A stretch of 64,000 nucleotides of DNA from Nageia nagi. Its lineage: Eukaryota; Pinophyta. A model generated the notes under the pieces. It worked only from the letters and a program-made list of their open reading frames with translations, had not been told where the DNA came from and ran no database searches. Below, piece by piece: positions 25,796-38,660 of this stretch. Numbering within the stretch: position 1 is the stretch's first letter; the number at the start of each line of letters is the position of its first letter. The DNA lies in NCBI GenBank assembly GCA_050084985.1, contig JBITNC010000001.1, forward strand, positions 81,220,001 to 81,284,000, given 5' to 3'. The position numbers were made by a program, and so were the translations under genes.

Positions 25796-26502
25796 GCATA
25801 AATCCCTTAGGTACATAAAATTACTAGTTAAAATATCATTTTTGTACCTATAGTGTATATTAGCTAGGTTATGCATTTGCATGGCCATTGTGAATTATTA
25901 TTGCTTGGTTGCGTTAATTACTTCTTCTACCTCATAATGAAATTTGTTTGTACTATTCCTTCATTTCACTAAATTTTTCATGACTATTCACATCACTAAT
26001 AATGTATGGGGTCTATTTCATGTCGCTAGTGATGTGCTTTTCCTAGAATATAATTTAAACAAATAGTATTTTCTTCATGATCATTGTATTTTGATTCCAT
26101 TGGATTGGTATTTTATGTGTTTATGTTATGTTTAATAGAAAAAATGAGCAACTATGTGAATGGACCTCCCTTTTTAACTTGCAACCTGATTATGAGTTGA
26201 TTTAGTTTTATTATAAATTATTTGTGATTTGCTTTGTACATTGTGAAATGATTGAATTTTATGCATTGTGATTTGTTCATGTGCTTTTTACAATGGTGTG
26301 AAATTAAAATCTATTACATGCATAGTGTCCTTTTAAGCAAATTTTATTGTTAACTTGTAAAATAAAAACTTACAAATTTAAAATGCATTCTAATTTAAGC
26401 AAATAAACTGAAAAGATAATCAACCATAAGATTTTTGAATCAAAAAAATAATCATATACATATGAATACAAAATAGGGGATGTCCTATAACCATGGCCCT
26501 TA

Positions 26503-28680
26503 CTAAGGAGGAGAATTGCCGCCACTAATGGTAGTATCTCTCATCCTGTCCCTAACCTTATGACTACTACCACTAACCATTATCCTTGATGTGTCTCATG
26601 AGATCCCACTTATTGTCACTCCATGGATCTTGATGAGGTTCTTCACTCTCTCATTCTTGACCTTGAGAGTAGTTATCTCCTTCTTCTTGGCCTCTAGCCT
26701 ATCCATCTAACCCTATATGAATGTCCATTGCTGGTCTAGAGGTAGCATGGTCAGTCTCTCCTATAACCTCTTTATGGATTAGTCTGGAGTTGTAATCTAT
26801 GAATCCCTCTTAGCTAGGGTGGCCTATAATCTGATCACCTAGGCCTCCATGGGCCTAAATATCATAGCCTCCACTTGTAATGAAGTGATTTTCCTATTTG
26901 CATCTCCTACAATCAATTGAAATTCATAATTAATTACGCATTCTTCCATGGATAAAAACTAAAAATTTTAAAATTTGCATGCTCTTTTACCTAGTGCTAC
27001 TAGGGGAATGATTATGGCCAAGATGTCTAAACCTGGTGCTCCTAGCTCCTCTCCCTCCTGCATTGGGATATCATATATGGGATTGTTCACCTAGTAGGGA
27101 TCATCCTCTAATGATCCCTTACTAGTAGCCTTGTCTCTCTTCTCCTCATCATCCTTGTCCATCCCAAAGTCCCCAAGATATACTTTGATCCACCATGCTG
27201 CATAAATAGGGGAAAATTTGAATGCCATGGAGAAATTGGCATCCTCCTCCAATTTCCTTGGCTCCTCCCATGTGATCCTCCATGCCAAAATAACCTGTGT
27301 TCCCATAGGCATGTCCCTTTTAACCATGTATCATCGATAGCATCTGGGTACTAGTGGGATCCCTTACTAGATTGAAAACTACCTTAGTAAATGTTGAGGA
27401 TGGTATGGCTCAACCAACTTCCTCCATGTCTAGAAAAAACACTCATGATGTACCCAATCTAGTTGGTGCACATCCACATCTCACACAAAGTCCTGGTAGC
27501 AAACAAATATCAGGTCCACAACCTTTAGTGCATCCACCTATTATCTCCTCACATATAGGGAGTGAGGATACCTATATCCTCCACCCTTTGAGGTCTAGCA
27601 CACCAAATCTATATCTCTTAGTTCCTCCCTCACTCATTGTATTCCCATGGGCCTCATCACTAGTATGTGCTCATATACCCATATCTATAGCAATCCTGCA
27701 TAGGCAATCATCATGTTGAACTTGTCAACACTAACAAAGTTGTATAGGTCTCTGTATAATTGAGATAGAACTAAGGGTCTCGAAGCATGTTGCACTCCCC
27801 TCTCACATATCTTTCTTACCACCCAAACTAGTCTAAGTAGGATGGTCAAGCTACTCTTGTTTGGACACAAGTAAGTACCTATAATTCCCACTACATATAG
27901 AATTAAATACTATCTTGTTGGGGAAAATTGACACACCCTTGCCAACCTAGCCAATCAATGTTCCTAATCATGATCTACCTCTTCAATCAACCAAGTGCCT
28001 CTTTCTCCCAAACATTATTATCCAAAATCTCTCTCTAGTGTACAAGGCTTTCCCTAATGGGAATCTCCCAAATTCGATAGACGTACAAGAGTGTGATGGT
28101 CATTTCACCTAACAATCTAGGTTCCATCTCTATGCCAATGCTATCAATAGTGATAGATCTTATTGTACATGCCCAATAATGGCTAGGTCTACTAGCCCAC
28201 ATCTCAATAGGATACCATTAATGTGGTTGGTTCTTGAACAACCCCTCACCTTCTCTAAAGTGGTTATGGTCATCGATCCTCTCCCTAAAAAAGAACCTTG
28301 CATTCCTACAAGTAATTAAATAACAAGTTGATTAATAACATGCTTGATGAGGTTAAAAATTGAATTAATAAAGATAAATAAGATAAAAATGTGAATTATT
28401 TAAGAAAATTTAATCAAAACCATTTATCGCATACGCATATGAAAGGGAGTGAAAATAGTCTGCTACGTGACTCCTCCAACTAGTAATGGGGCATCCAAAT
28501 GCCATCCATGCCTCATTTGCCATCCTAAAAACCAAAATGAAGTGCAAAATGGTGAGAAATGAGTGTACGTAGCAATAGGTAAGGAAAAACAACATCTAAG
28601 CAAGTCAACCACACTTAGATCCAATTGTATGTAGCTAGAAGGCAAGTCAATGTGTGGGTAGGGCTTCACCAAGAAACAAG
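26503..28680 (-). pseudogene. Antisense PMD gene, copy 2
   Basis: Same layout as copy 1, with better-kept central and C-terminal parts. RPLVLSQLYRDLYNFVSVDK leading to LQIWVYEHI (27860-27650) matches the PMD block that usually reads LxxLYRxLxxx...LxLWAWE. WRITWEELRKLEEDANFSM is at about 27285-27225. At the end are a coiled-coil-like exon and a GGNSPP ending with a stop at 26503. GEMTITL is present at about 28105, but a short deletion removes the FHLTL before it. The first-intron donor has mutated (GATAAA for GGTAAA). The acceptors TTGTAG|GAATGC and TTGTAG|GAGATG are kept. Confidence 0.68.
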
Positions 28681-30462
28681 GGGGTCATAGTGCCAAGCCA
28701 AAAAGATAAAAAGTCAAAATGGTACCTTTTTAAATTGAATTTGTCTTTTATAGTTTCTAAATTGCATTGAAACCTAGGGCTTCATCCTTTTCTCTAGTAT
28801 ATTTCCTAAATCATTATTTTGTGAGTTCAATATGCATTTATTTATTTTAAATTCCTATCATTTCTTTTATCAAAAAATTCTAATGCTATTTTTACGCCAC
28901 CAATGACACCCACTTCTTTGAATTAGGTGTGCATTTAGGGACCAACAACTTATAATTATTTATATGTACATTTTCATTCCTTACCAATCATATATGATTG
29001 AAATTGTGTTATTTGTGTTATTTGAAATTATTTATAGCAAAGGCACAGCACCAGCAAGGTGGAATTGAATAAACTAGCAAAAATTCTAAATGCGCTATCT
29101 AAATTTTTGTTTAATACATATTATTAAATGGTCAATACACTTATATAGTTTCTCTATATGATTAATTGTTATTGGCAAAATTTCACTATATTTAAATTTC
29201 ACTTCAAACTTCTATCTTCAAATTTATCTATTGTTTGCATTTCATTGTCAATCAAAAATTCTTTTTTCAAATCCAATTGAAGATACTCTTGATTTTGAAA
29301 AATGTTGTATTATTTTCCATGACACTAATGGAGTGCATATTGTAAAATTACATGATCTTTAAAATAATTACAAGGTTTTCATGTTATTTATGATTCATCA
29401 AGATGATTATTGGAATATTATATCGCTTGCAAAAATAAATTACAAATGTTCACAAATATTGCTATTTTATAAATTCCATGAAAATCTTATGATAAATTGG
29501 ATCATGATTTTCTTCATGAATGGAAGCAATATGAAACAAATGGGTTTCAATTGAATATCTTTCAAATTGTTGAACTTGAAATGGAAAATATCATGCCACA
29601 AATGATGTGTAATTACTATAAATCTTTTGCAAATGGGGCATATTGTAATTTTGTTGAACCTTCACCAATTTACATGATTTCTTCATTCACATGAATTGCT
29701 TTAAGGTTAAGGATAAATATTATTGAAAACATGATCATGAAATTTTAGGCATACCATGGCGCTAGTGGCATGAATATACATTAAATATTCATGCAAATTG
29801 AAATATTATAATAAAATACTAATGAATAATCAAATATATGGTGCATTGATGGAAATTGCATATATTAGTTCACTAATATACTAATAAATGTTTCATAGCC
29901 ATGGTCTTCCCATGAGAAAATATTATATTGTTATAGGACATCACCATTATGAGTCACAAAATAGACATTTATATACTATGAGTTGTCTATCACAATAGTC
30001 TATAAATCATGGATATCGTAAGCTTGGGGCATTACAAAGAACCCATGCACTTGCCTGTCATAGACTATGAGTTATCTATCACAGTAGTCTATGTTTCATT
30101 GTTTATATCACTATGAGTCCCATATTATATTTATTTCATCCTTGCTATTTACATTGCTTATTATTTCATGGATGTAATATATGTGGGTGTATGTTGCTTT
30201 GTCTTACAAATATTATCTAGGTGAGTAGGATTGGCATAGATCGGTCACCTCATAGATGGAATCCTAGTTTCGACTTGATTACCTAACATAGCAAGAGCTG
30301 AGGGAAACCAAGACCAAAAGGGGGTTAACAATATATCATACTCGACATGTCCATAAAAACAAGGAAGTCCACTTTACTATTGAAATATTTTTTCTCTTCT
30401 CTAAACTTGTTTGGAATATGCAATTTCAATATTTTTCATTACATATCTAAAGAGGGGCAAAA
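28681..30462. other. Conserved non-gag 3' region of the element, unit 2
   Basis: It is the counterpart of 22691-24573 and ends in the polypurine tract AAAGAGGGGCAAAA. The short conserved plus frame is at 29497-29694 (FLHEWKQYETN, FQIVELEMEN, CNYYKSFANGAYCNF). No family is recognised. Confidence 0.5.
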
Positions 30463-31188
30463 TGTGATGCCTAAAAATGATTTATTATTTATATAATAAA
30501 TCATATTTAGCACATTAAATGATTAAAAGGTAATAATGTATAAATCAAGATAAAATGCTATTGCAATACCATGTGCTAAGACCAATGTAATGTCATATAC
30601 CATGGTTTATATTTTAAGTTATTTTGAATATTGAAAAGATTATTATTATTGCTATGTGTTGGCTTTCACCCCTTTCTATTTCTTTGCAAGTTATAAATAT
30701 GGGAGGTGAAGGTTGATATCCTTAATGGAACTCTTTGATAGTTGGTTGTCCCAAATATCAAACTTACAATGTCTCTTGATGCCATCTATCTTTGAGAACT
30801 TGTTAACTCTCTAAGATCTATAATCTATCTCTTGCACATAACACGAAATTACCTTTTCTATAATGTCGATGATGTGCGACTCCTATGATGACAGTGGTAT
30901 ACACCTTCTAGATCGAGAGGTCTAGACTTTAGGGAATGGCTTATGATACCAATCTAGTGAATATCTATTGCGAGATCATTTGAAATTCGATCACGATCCT
31001 CTGCATATTCATTGTTGTCTACTCTTGAGGATTTTACATACATAGGCTACAAGCCCCACTTTGTATCAGGTTTATATATATATATATATATATATGTAAT
31101 CTGATATAAAGCTGTTATTCATTATATTAGTAGACCAAATTTATTTATTTGTGTATTTATTTATTAATTACACATTTTTAGGTCTACA
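30463..31188 (+). repeat. 3' LTR of the gag/PMD element
   Basis: It starts TGTGATGCCTAAAAATG (one base different in spacing from TGTAGATGCC) and ends AGGTCTACA. It carries a (TA)n tract at about 31075-31096. It is followed by CTTAT and the resumption of the host sequence. Confidence 0.87.
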
Positions 31189-33440
31189 CTTATAATAAAA
31201 AAATCATATGAATTAAAAGTATTTTAGAGAGAAATGAAATGAAGTGATATTAATGTCCATGGTAAGCCAAAAATGACCCAAGGGAATGAGAAAATAGTAT
31301 ATTAAAAACTACATATAAGAGGGTCAAAATTTTCAAACCAAAGAGAAAACAAAAAATAAATACAAAGAGAGCAAAACATTCTGTATGAAGATGAGGGGTC
31401 ATCCATAATAAGAAATCTCTTTCAACCTCATGAACTAGTCTCTTGTATCATCAAAATTTTATGAATCATTGTTGAACAAATTATTGATTTGTGTTTACCT
31501 ATCATTGATTTGAACTCTCTATTATCTATAAGTAGGTGAAATCAAGAAGTTGAGTCCACTTAAAGGTGAAGTGGGGGAAATTGATGAAGTTAATATTTAA
31601 TGTTGGAAAAATCATGATCCTAATTTTAATAAATTAAAATTAGGATCTCAATATTGGAATGAGATCCCAATAAATATCAAGATCCTGATATTTAAAACTA
31701 AAATATGTACATTTATTAGGATCTTGATATTTGAATCCCTAAATTTACCTCAATTTTAGGCTCGAAAAAAGATTCGTGAGCCAACATTTAGCCTTCGACC
31801 TACAAGTATATGTTCATTATAATGTTAATGGAAAATATCAACTTCAGGAATATGATTGATGGAGTTTTTGGTAGAATTTTTTCATGAAATTAAAACCCAT
31901 TATAGATTAAAGAGTGAATATTTCAAATATGCAATTTTTTTTACAATTGGATAAGATTTTATATTTTCTAATTATTTTTTAGTAAAAGTGGTCCATATGT
32001 TGAAAATATGAGGGTATCATATTTTTTTAATAAGTTTTATTTTTTTTAGAGTTATGAAAATATATATATATAAAGGGAAAAGCTTCACAAAATTATCTAT
32101 AAGGATAAAAAAATTTGAAAAAAGATTAAGTTTAGATCAAATTATGCTAGACGGACACGAGCACTTTTCAAAACCATAAACATGCTCGATACAAAATTAA
32201 TTAAAAAAATATTGATAAAAAATTTATGGAAAAATATCTAGTACAAGCTCCAATGTATTAATATCTTTTCCTAAAATGATTTTAAAAAATATCTTGATTT
32301 TAGTCAAATTATATGAAATGGACACGTACATGATATTGTCCAAAAATGTTTTTTTTTTAAAAAAAAAGATTTTTGTTGTTCCTATCAAATTTTAAATTCT
32401 ATGATCTAGGTATTAAAATAAATTATATATTTGAAAACCAGACTCTAAGTACTACATTTTCATCATAGTGACCTTTTCATGATTCCATGTCTAAGTGCTT
32501 CAAATTTCGAGATCAATCATACTCAAACTTGAAAATCAAGGAAAACACTTCCACTTTTTGGCCTTAAAGTGGACCCAACTTCTTCCACCCACGCGCGTAA
32601 GCTATCGAGTGACCTTGTTGGTGCATGTATGATTTGGTGCTTATCATTTTCAACTAATATCTATATATTCCCTTGATCTATCAGAGCTGGTGAAGTAGTT
32701 TGTTACAAGTTGAGACTGTGATAGGTGGGAGGCACCTAGATGATATCTCTTATGCCCATGAAATAGAGATTTCTTCTCGAATGTAAAATCCAAGGCAATG
32801 TTGGTCCTTATAATTGAAGAACGTGAGTCGCTCCTAAAGAGGCACTAGAATCTACATTGAATCTCAATGTTTGTAATAAAAAATAAAATAATGTAGAGTC
32901 TTTACTTCCTCTAGGGAGTAAAATATAAATATTTGTTCCTTTCTTCGTATACGATTATCTATCTCAATAAGAATATTATAGGAGAATACTCAAAGTTGTC
33001 CATTGGAGACCTATATGCCATGTGTTATAGGTTGTTGGAGGTATTTATGAGGCACTATCTAACCATATTGAATATGGAGAAAGTGCTCATGATAGAAGGA
33101 TAACTTGGAGGAGCGAGGGGTAATGAGAGATATTCAATCGCAATAGGTATACTGAAGAGTGATGTATTTTTGAACCCCACAAAGTATCTTTATCTTCATA
33201 TTTGTAATAGAAGTTAATGAACTCCAAGGGAATAAAGAGGATGCATGTTAATATGAATCTAAATGCTTCCTTACTAGGATCTCCATCTCCTCCTAAAACT
33301 TAATAAAAAGGCTATCGTAAAGCATAAAGCAAGGTAAAGGTATCTTCTACACCTAAAATGGGTATCTCACATAGTGCAAAGCATATGAAGATAGGTAATG
33401 ATCCTTAAAATAATCTTTAGCCAAATAGGTGAAGCTCCAG
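31189..33440. repeat. Right flank of the element, duplicated at 61729-64000
   Basis: No gene is recognisable. The stretch is nearly identical to 61729-64000 throughout; its first 300 bp also match 49718-50060, and 31807-32015 matches 35000-35210. AT-rich hairpin-like sequence occurs around 31610-31690 (ATTTTAATAAATTAAAAT). The 200-bp repeat shared with 16264 lies at 33225-33410. Confidence 0.85.
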
Positions 33441-33738
33441 ACTCTGTAAAAACAATAGAGTGAAGGATTGTACTCTTACACCATATAAACCTCTAAAGAA
33501 AAAGTGATACCTAATTAACACACAACCATTTAGAGAGGCAATGCAATTACTAACAAATAGTTAAATTTTCTACTTTTTATCTTAATTATCTAAAAAATTG
33601 AAAATTAAATTTGTAAATAATATATCATAATCTAAAATAAAATAAAATACACATAGAAAATATTCAAGTGGTGTAAGTGAACAATAGTGATAGTGATTAG
33701 CGGTAGCTTATGCCTAAAGTTAATCTTTGTGATACGTA

Positions 33739-34028
33739 TCCACCTCTCTACACACAAATATATTGGAGTCGTTCATCCCAAACAGAGCTTACATTTTATT
33801 TGGTCAAATGTGAAGTTTTGTGAAAATAGAGTAATTATTGCTATCAACAACTCTGAAAGCAGAATATCAACTTTCGACAATGAACCGTCCGAGAAGGTTT
33901 GTCCCAATGGAGATGGGCTGCTCACTGCTTCCAAAACATAGAATGGGAAGAGAAGAGCTCATCTCTAAGAGCTAATTCCGAGGTCTCCATCATTCTTCTC
34001 CTCAATCGTATACCTGCAAATCGGCCAT
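33739..34028. repeat. Laccase-upstream module, copy A
   Basis: This matches the laccase 5' flank at 43401-43705, with the diagnostic blocks GGGATGGGCTGCTCACTG, AGAGCTAATTCC and TATACCTGC..ATCGGCCA. In this copy the module runs into the 34029-34700 block instead of a laccase core promoter. Open frames across it (33687-33941, 33899-34108) are not conserved in the other copies, so it is treated as non-coding. Confidence 0.8.
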
Positions 34029-34700
34029 TTGGCATTTACAAAGATACTTCTATAACCAACTCTTCTCATCATGTCAATGTCCATGGCATTTGGTCGACCA
34101 CCTCTTAGCTAATTTTGGGTTGGGGTTATGGTTGTGGTACTAATGGCTCATGTGATAATACTGGTCTTAGCAATAATGATTCAGGTGATATTAATGAGGT
34201 TCGACATTATATGGAGGAAGATGTCAATAATGTGCACAATCCTCCCATCGCATAAACTTAATGATGGCTTAGTCTCTTTACTCATTTTTTAATAAATAAT
34301 ATTATCAAAATTTTATGAGTTCTAAGACTATATAATTTTTGTTGCTTCTCCTAACCCTCTTAAATTAATTTCAACTTATATGCAATATGCTTTAAATACA
34401 CCTTCTTTATATATATTCTAAAAATAATTCTTATTCATACTAACACAAAACTACCTGAAATATTATCTTTTAATTACATTTAATCAAATATTTACTCAAT
34501 CATTAACTTACATTTTAGAAATGGTGTAACTGAGCATTATTGATTCTAAAATACCCCTATGTAGAAAATATTGTTATTCATACGAAGACAAAACTACCTA
34601 GAATGTTATCCTTTAATTACATTTAATCAAATGTTTGCTCAATCATTGATTTATCCTTCATAAGTGGTGTAATTAAACATTTGTAATTCTAATTACCCCT
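34029..34700. repeat. Intermodule block D, duplicated at 42712-43400
   Basis: It begins TTTGGCATTTACAAAGATAC, as does 42712. It includes an internal imperfect tandem duplication of about 140 bp (about 34428-34565 and 34569-34700, both with AACTACCTxxAAT and TTTAATTACATTTAATCAAA). The first of these units is inverted in the 43-kb copy. Confidence 0.8.
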
Positions 34701-35004
34701 ACACATCTCTAGACACAAATAAATTGGAGTCATGTTAATCTTAATTGAGCTAAAATTTTATTTGGTCAAATATCAAATATATTTGAAATTAGAGTAATAA
34801 TTGCTCTCAACAATTCTAAAAGGCTTTCGAGAATATCAACTTCAAGAAAATGGTACATTGAGGAAGGTTTTATCCCAATAGGGATGGGCTGCTCACTGGA
34901 CCCTAAACATAGAATGGAAAGAAAAGAGGTCATTCTAAAGAGCTAATTCCATGGTCTCCATCATTCTCCTAATCCACCTTTATACCTACCATTTGGCTAG
35001 TCAA
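34701..35004. repeat. Laccase-upstream module, copy B
   Basis: This is closer to the laccase-proximal copy (43401-43705) than copy A is: it shares TAATTGCTCTCAACAATTCT and AAACATAGAxTGGAAAGAAA. It ends at GGCTAGTCAAG, where the laccase copy continues toward its TATA box. Here it joins a repeat matching 31807 onward. Confidence 0.8.
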
Positions 35005-35501
35005 GTATATATTCACTATAATGTTAATGGAAATATCAACTTCAGGAATATGATTGATGGAGTTTTTGGTAGAATTTTTTCATGAAATTAAAACCCATTA
35101 TAGATCAAATAGTGAATATTTCAAATATGCAATTTTTTTTACAATTGGATAAGATTTAATGTTTTCTAATTATTTTTTAGTAAAAGTGGTCCATATGTTG
35201 AAAATATGATGGGTGATGGGTGATATGTTGGTCCATATGTTGAAAATATGCATTTGCAATTTTGACTGATTGGTCCTTCCACATTAAGAAATAAATTAAC
35301 TTGAAGCATGAGAAGGAAAATTTTTATCAAAATGATCAAGAGATGCTAGATTGGATTGATTAAATGTATTAAGGAATATGTACAAAGCTCTTTTAGAGCT
35401 ATGAGATCACCTCCTTTGAGAAGGCTTGGGATAGGAAGGTCTTGTAAGCATTAGCCATAATTTTTGGGAAGAAGATCCAAATAGAGGTATATAAGGCCAT
35501 T
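35005..35501. other. Repeat fragment and unassigned sequence
   Basis: 35005-35210 copies 31807-32015 and 62350-62560. A short local duplication (GGTCCATATGTTGAAAATATG) occurs at about 35190 and 35230. From about 35260 the sequence begins to look coding on the plus strand, with stops. Confidence 0.55.
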
Positions 35502-38500
35502 ATGAGGATGGCCTATAATATCATTAAGACCCATGTCTGTTATGATTTTCCTACCTTCATTTCAAATGAGGTAAGAAAAACTCTCTTCAAAATAGAAAAA
35601 TATGACTTCCAAAATTCATCTTATATGTGGTGGCTCATTTTCCACCAAAATATGGAGGTCTTGGTGGAAGGAGGACTTAAGGTTGAAGAAGCAAACCTGA
35701 CCACATCACCCACACCAATTGAATTAAGGGTCCTAGTGTTGAAAAAACTTCATGGCTCATACTATGAGTTCATGGAGAAATTTTATGCCCTATTGATATG
35801 TATTCTAATAGGGAAGGTTGGTCACATATTTTGCCAGTCCACCATGTAGGAGTTATAAGGAGGAAACAAAATAGGTGATTGGTACTTCTTAAAAAATAGA
35901 AATATTATAATAAGGTACAAGTATTTTGAAACAAAATAGGTGACTAGTACTTCTTAAAAGATAGAACTATTATAATAAAGTACAAGTATTTTGAAAACCC
36001 AATTTTTGTACCAAAATTTGTTACCCTCCAATTGTATTCTTTAGAAATGGGTAGACAAATATGTGCCATAGAGATACAATATGGGTCTGGGGGTAATTTT
36101 AAGCCTATTATTAAGATGTTGGCTATAGCTAAAAATTTTACTTTATTTGAGATAGGTTGTAAAGATGAGTTAGCTCAGTTTATTGTACAAAATTTTAAAT
36201 TAGATATGGTAGATTCCCCTTGGGTATATGACCCACTAGGTGAAATTACAAAAATAATAAAATCAAATAAAAATGCCCAACTTTTTCCCATGATCCTTGG
36301 TTCCATATTGAATATTTTGTAAATTAGTTTGAACAGGAAGTTGAGGCATCCCTAGAATGGTAATTTAGAATTTTGGATAAGGTATGGTTAACCATTGAGG
36401 GTATTAATAAATACAATAACTAGGAGGTTAGACAATAAGATTTTGCCTTAAACCTGAAGTTTATAGCCTAGGTAAGAGATGAGTTGGGTTAGGACCCCAA
36501 CAAGATTGATTATTTCATAAAATTTAGATTTTAATATACTACCAAAATGCATCATGTTTAAAAACAACACTTTGGTGAATTTCAATATGATCAATTATAG
36601 AATTCATAGTACATTTAAGACCCATTGCCAAAAGTAGGGCAACCACTCCTGACCAATTTTCAAAGAATGGTAGCAAGATATGATCAATCATTGGACCAAA
36701 GGGAAAAAATGCTAACAAAGAAAAGAGAAGCTAGTGAACCATCTAGTTCAGAACAATAAAAAATGAAAGAAAAAAGGGAATTCAAAGAGAAGTGGTTACT
36801 ACTTCCTAGGAGTATTTCCCAAGAAGGATGAGAAGAATTGGAATGTTGGCTTAGGCACAACAAACCATGAAGAAGAAAGAAAAGCCAAAAAAGAAGGCCT
36901 AGACTAGCCAAACATTGAAACCTAAAAAATACAACCTCTATCTCCCAAAATATGTCATGAATTTCCAAAACCAAGCATGGGACAAACAAAGCTAGTGGAA
37001 GCTGAAGAAACACAAAGGCCTCAAAGCACCAACACTGTGGGATATCAAGATGCAAAATATGAAATGGGGGATGAGGTGCAATAAGGAGGAGAAAATGTAA
37101 TTGTGCAAGTGCTACCATGGCATCTGGAGGTGAAGCAAGTGGAGACAAAGATGATGATGATGAAATGGATCCCAAGAAAAAGAAAGACTCCAACCTAAAG
37201 GATAAGACACTTGAGAAGAAGAAGCCTTCTGGAAAAGAGGAAAAGGAGGAAGTAAAAATAACATCCTCCTCCAAGAAGATATTAGAAGAGCTTATATAAG
37301 ATAATTTAGCATCTACTCCAAGGACAATTGCACTCCCACATTCTTTAATTCCTTTTTCCACATCCTCGCAAGAGGAAATAAAAATATTTTTTCAACCTAG
37401 ATTGTAAAGCTGATTGATTGGATGACATTTGTAAATAAACCCCCTATGCTCCTAGAGAAACAATCCAAAATTTTGATTAAATAAATAGAAATAGAGAATA
37501 TCAATATTACCTAGATGCATATAAAAGAAGGGTAATTGGATACTACCCCCACATCTATGATAAATGCAAATATGCAAAGTTCTCTAGCTATAAATCAATC
37601 TAGATTTCTTGTAAATACTTCCATTATGGTTGGTAAAATCCTCCAATCCATAGAGAATAAGATTGATAAATTAAATAAAAATATAGATCAATACAAAATG
37701 GATTGCTCCCAAAAGGATAAAATAATGGCCAAGTTGTAGAGCCAAAATAAGGAATTAACAAGGAAGCTGAAAAAATAGAATTTTGAATTTGAAAAGAGTT
37801 TAGAACAAGGTAAGGTTGAGATGGAAAATGTAAAGAAACAAATGGAGGATCTAAAAGCTCAAGCCACCATGATTGATAATCAAAAAGCTTAATAAAATGA
37901 AGAAGAATTGAAGAAGGTAGTAATGGCAAATAAAGTGCTTAATAACAATAAGACAAAACTATTGTGTGTTGTTTAAAACTTCAAAAAATCCATGGTTGAG
38001 TAGATATGAGAAAGAATGGTGAGTTTGTCATAACTACATTTATTGAAGAATCAAATAGAGCAAGCTCTCCAAGAGTATATCACCCAAGCTACTCTACACA
38101 AATTGGCCCTAAGTGTGCCCAAATTAGTAATTGAAGGACTATAGAGTTGGTTGAAGGTCATGATAGAAAAATATTTAGCTACCATCACTCCAAGGCCAAG
38201 GCAAATAATTTTGAGGAGAAACCTAGATATCTACAATTTACAAGACCTGGTGTTTATTGTAGATATTCAAAAACACCAATTGAAGATAGAAATTAGTTTT
38301 ATTAACAAATTATTTCATTCTTTAATTGAATTAAAGGCTCCCAAATTATAGGAAGAATGAGATCTAGAAGGTAGTGCCAACTGATGGGTGGAAAATATAA
38401 TATAATTTTTGGAATAATCTTTCTATGAGGCAATTTCAATATTTCTATACATCAAGAGATTGGAGAATGTGCTAACAGGTTTTAAAGAAAATAGAGTTAA

Positions 38501-38660
38501 ACTATAAGTGTGCTTTATTTTGTCTCAAATAGATTATCAAGACTTGAAAGATTTATATAACAAACTCCAATTTTTTCTCCCTGTAGAATTGGTTCCTCCA
38601 CCTAAAACCCCTATAAAAGATTCATCCAAGTAGGAAAGTGAGAGTAGTAACTAAAGGTTC
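35502..38660 (+). pseudogene. Decayed coding region of unknown family, gag-like with coiled coil
   Basis: Consecutive plus-strand segments appear to come from one old coding region. 35502-35849 includes AYNIIKTHVCYDFPTFISNE and WWLIFHQNMEVL. 36032-36322 includes MGRQICAIEIQYGSGGNFKP and SPWVYDPLGEITKIIKSN. 36684-37299 is basic/acidic low complexity (KKKKDSNLKDKTLEKKKP). 37536-38351 has heptad-like ENKIDKLNKNIDQYKMDC and VEMENVKKQMEDLKAQ, a probable coiled coil. Stops divide the parts. It could be an accessory or gag region of a non-autonomous retroelement or a lost host gene. I recognise no domain and assign no function. Confidence 0.45.
35863..35992. repeat. 65-bp tandem duplication
   Basis: Two adjacent 65-bp copies begin GAAACAAAATAGGTGA and end GTACAAGTATTTT, differing at a few positions. 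The duplication splits the unknown coding region above. Confidence 0.88.

Larger units (their letters stand above)
17484..31188 (+). mobile_element. Composite non-autonomous gag-only LTR retrotransposon with antisense PMD genes
   Basis: The 13.7-kb element starts TGTAGATGCC and ends GGTCTACA (TGTAGA/TCTACA inverted ends). It is flanked by CTTAA (17479-17483) and CTTAT (31189-31193); the empty-site paralogue has a single CTTAT at 49713-49717. Order: 5' LTR, gag, antisense PMD gene, polypurine tract, truncated LTR (24574-24870), truncated gag, second antisense PMD gene, polypurine tract, 3' LTR. No RT, RNase H or integrase was found, so movement would need pol supplied by another element. The doubled interior suggests recombination between two related copies. 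Confidence 0.85.

Noticed and set aside
33687-34108. Two overlapping plus-strand frames with normal-looking composition
   Set aside because: They cover the laccase-upstream module, and the frame is not kept open in the other two copies.
36684-37361. 225-codon minus-strand open frame, Ser/Phe/Leu-rich
   Set aside because: It is the complement of a Lys/Glu-rich plus-strand coding relic. AAG/GAA-rich DNA gives long open Phe/Ser/Leu frames on the other strand, and no family motif is visible.
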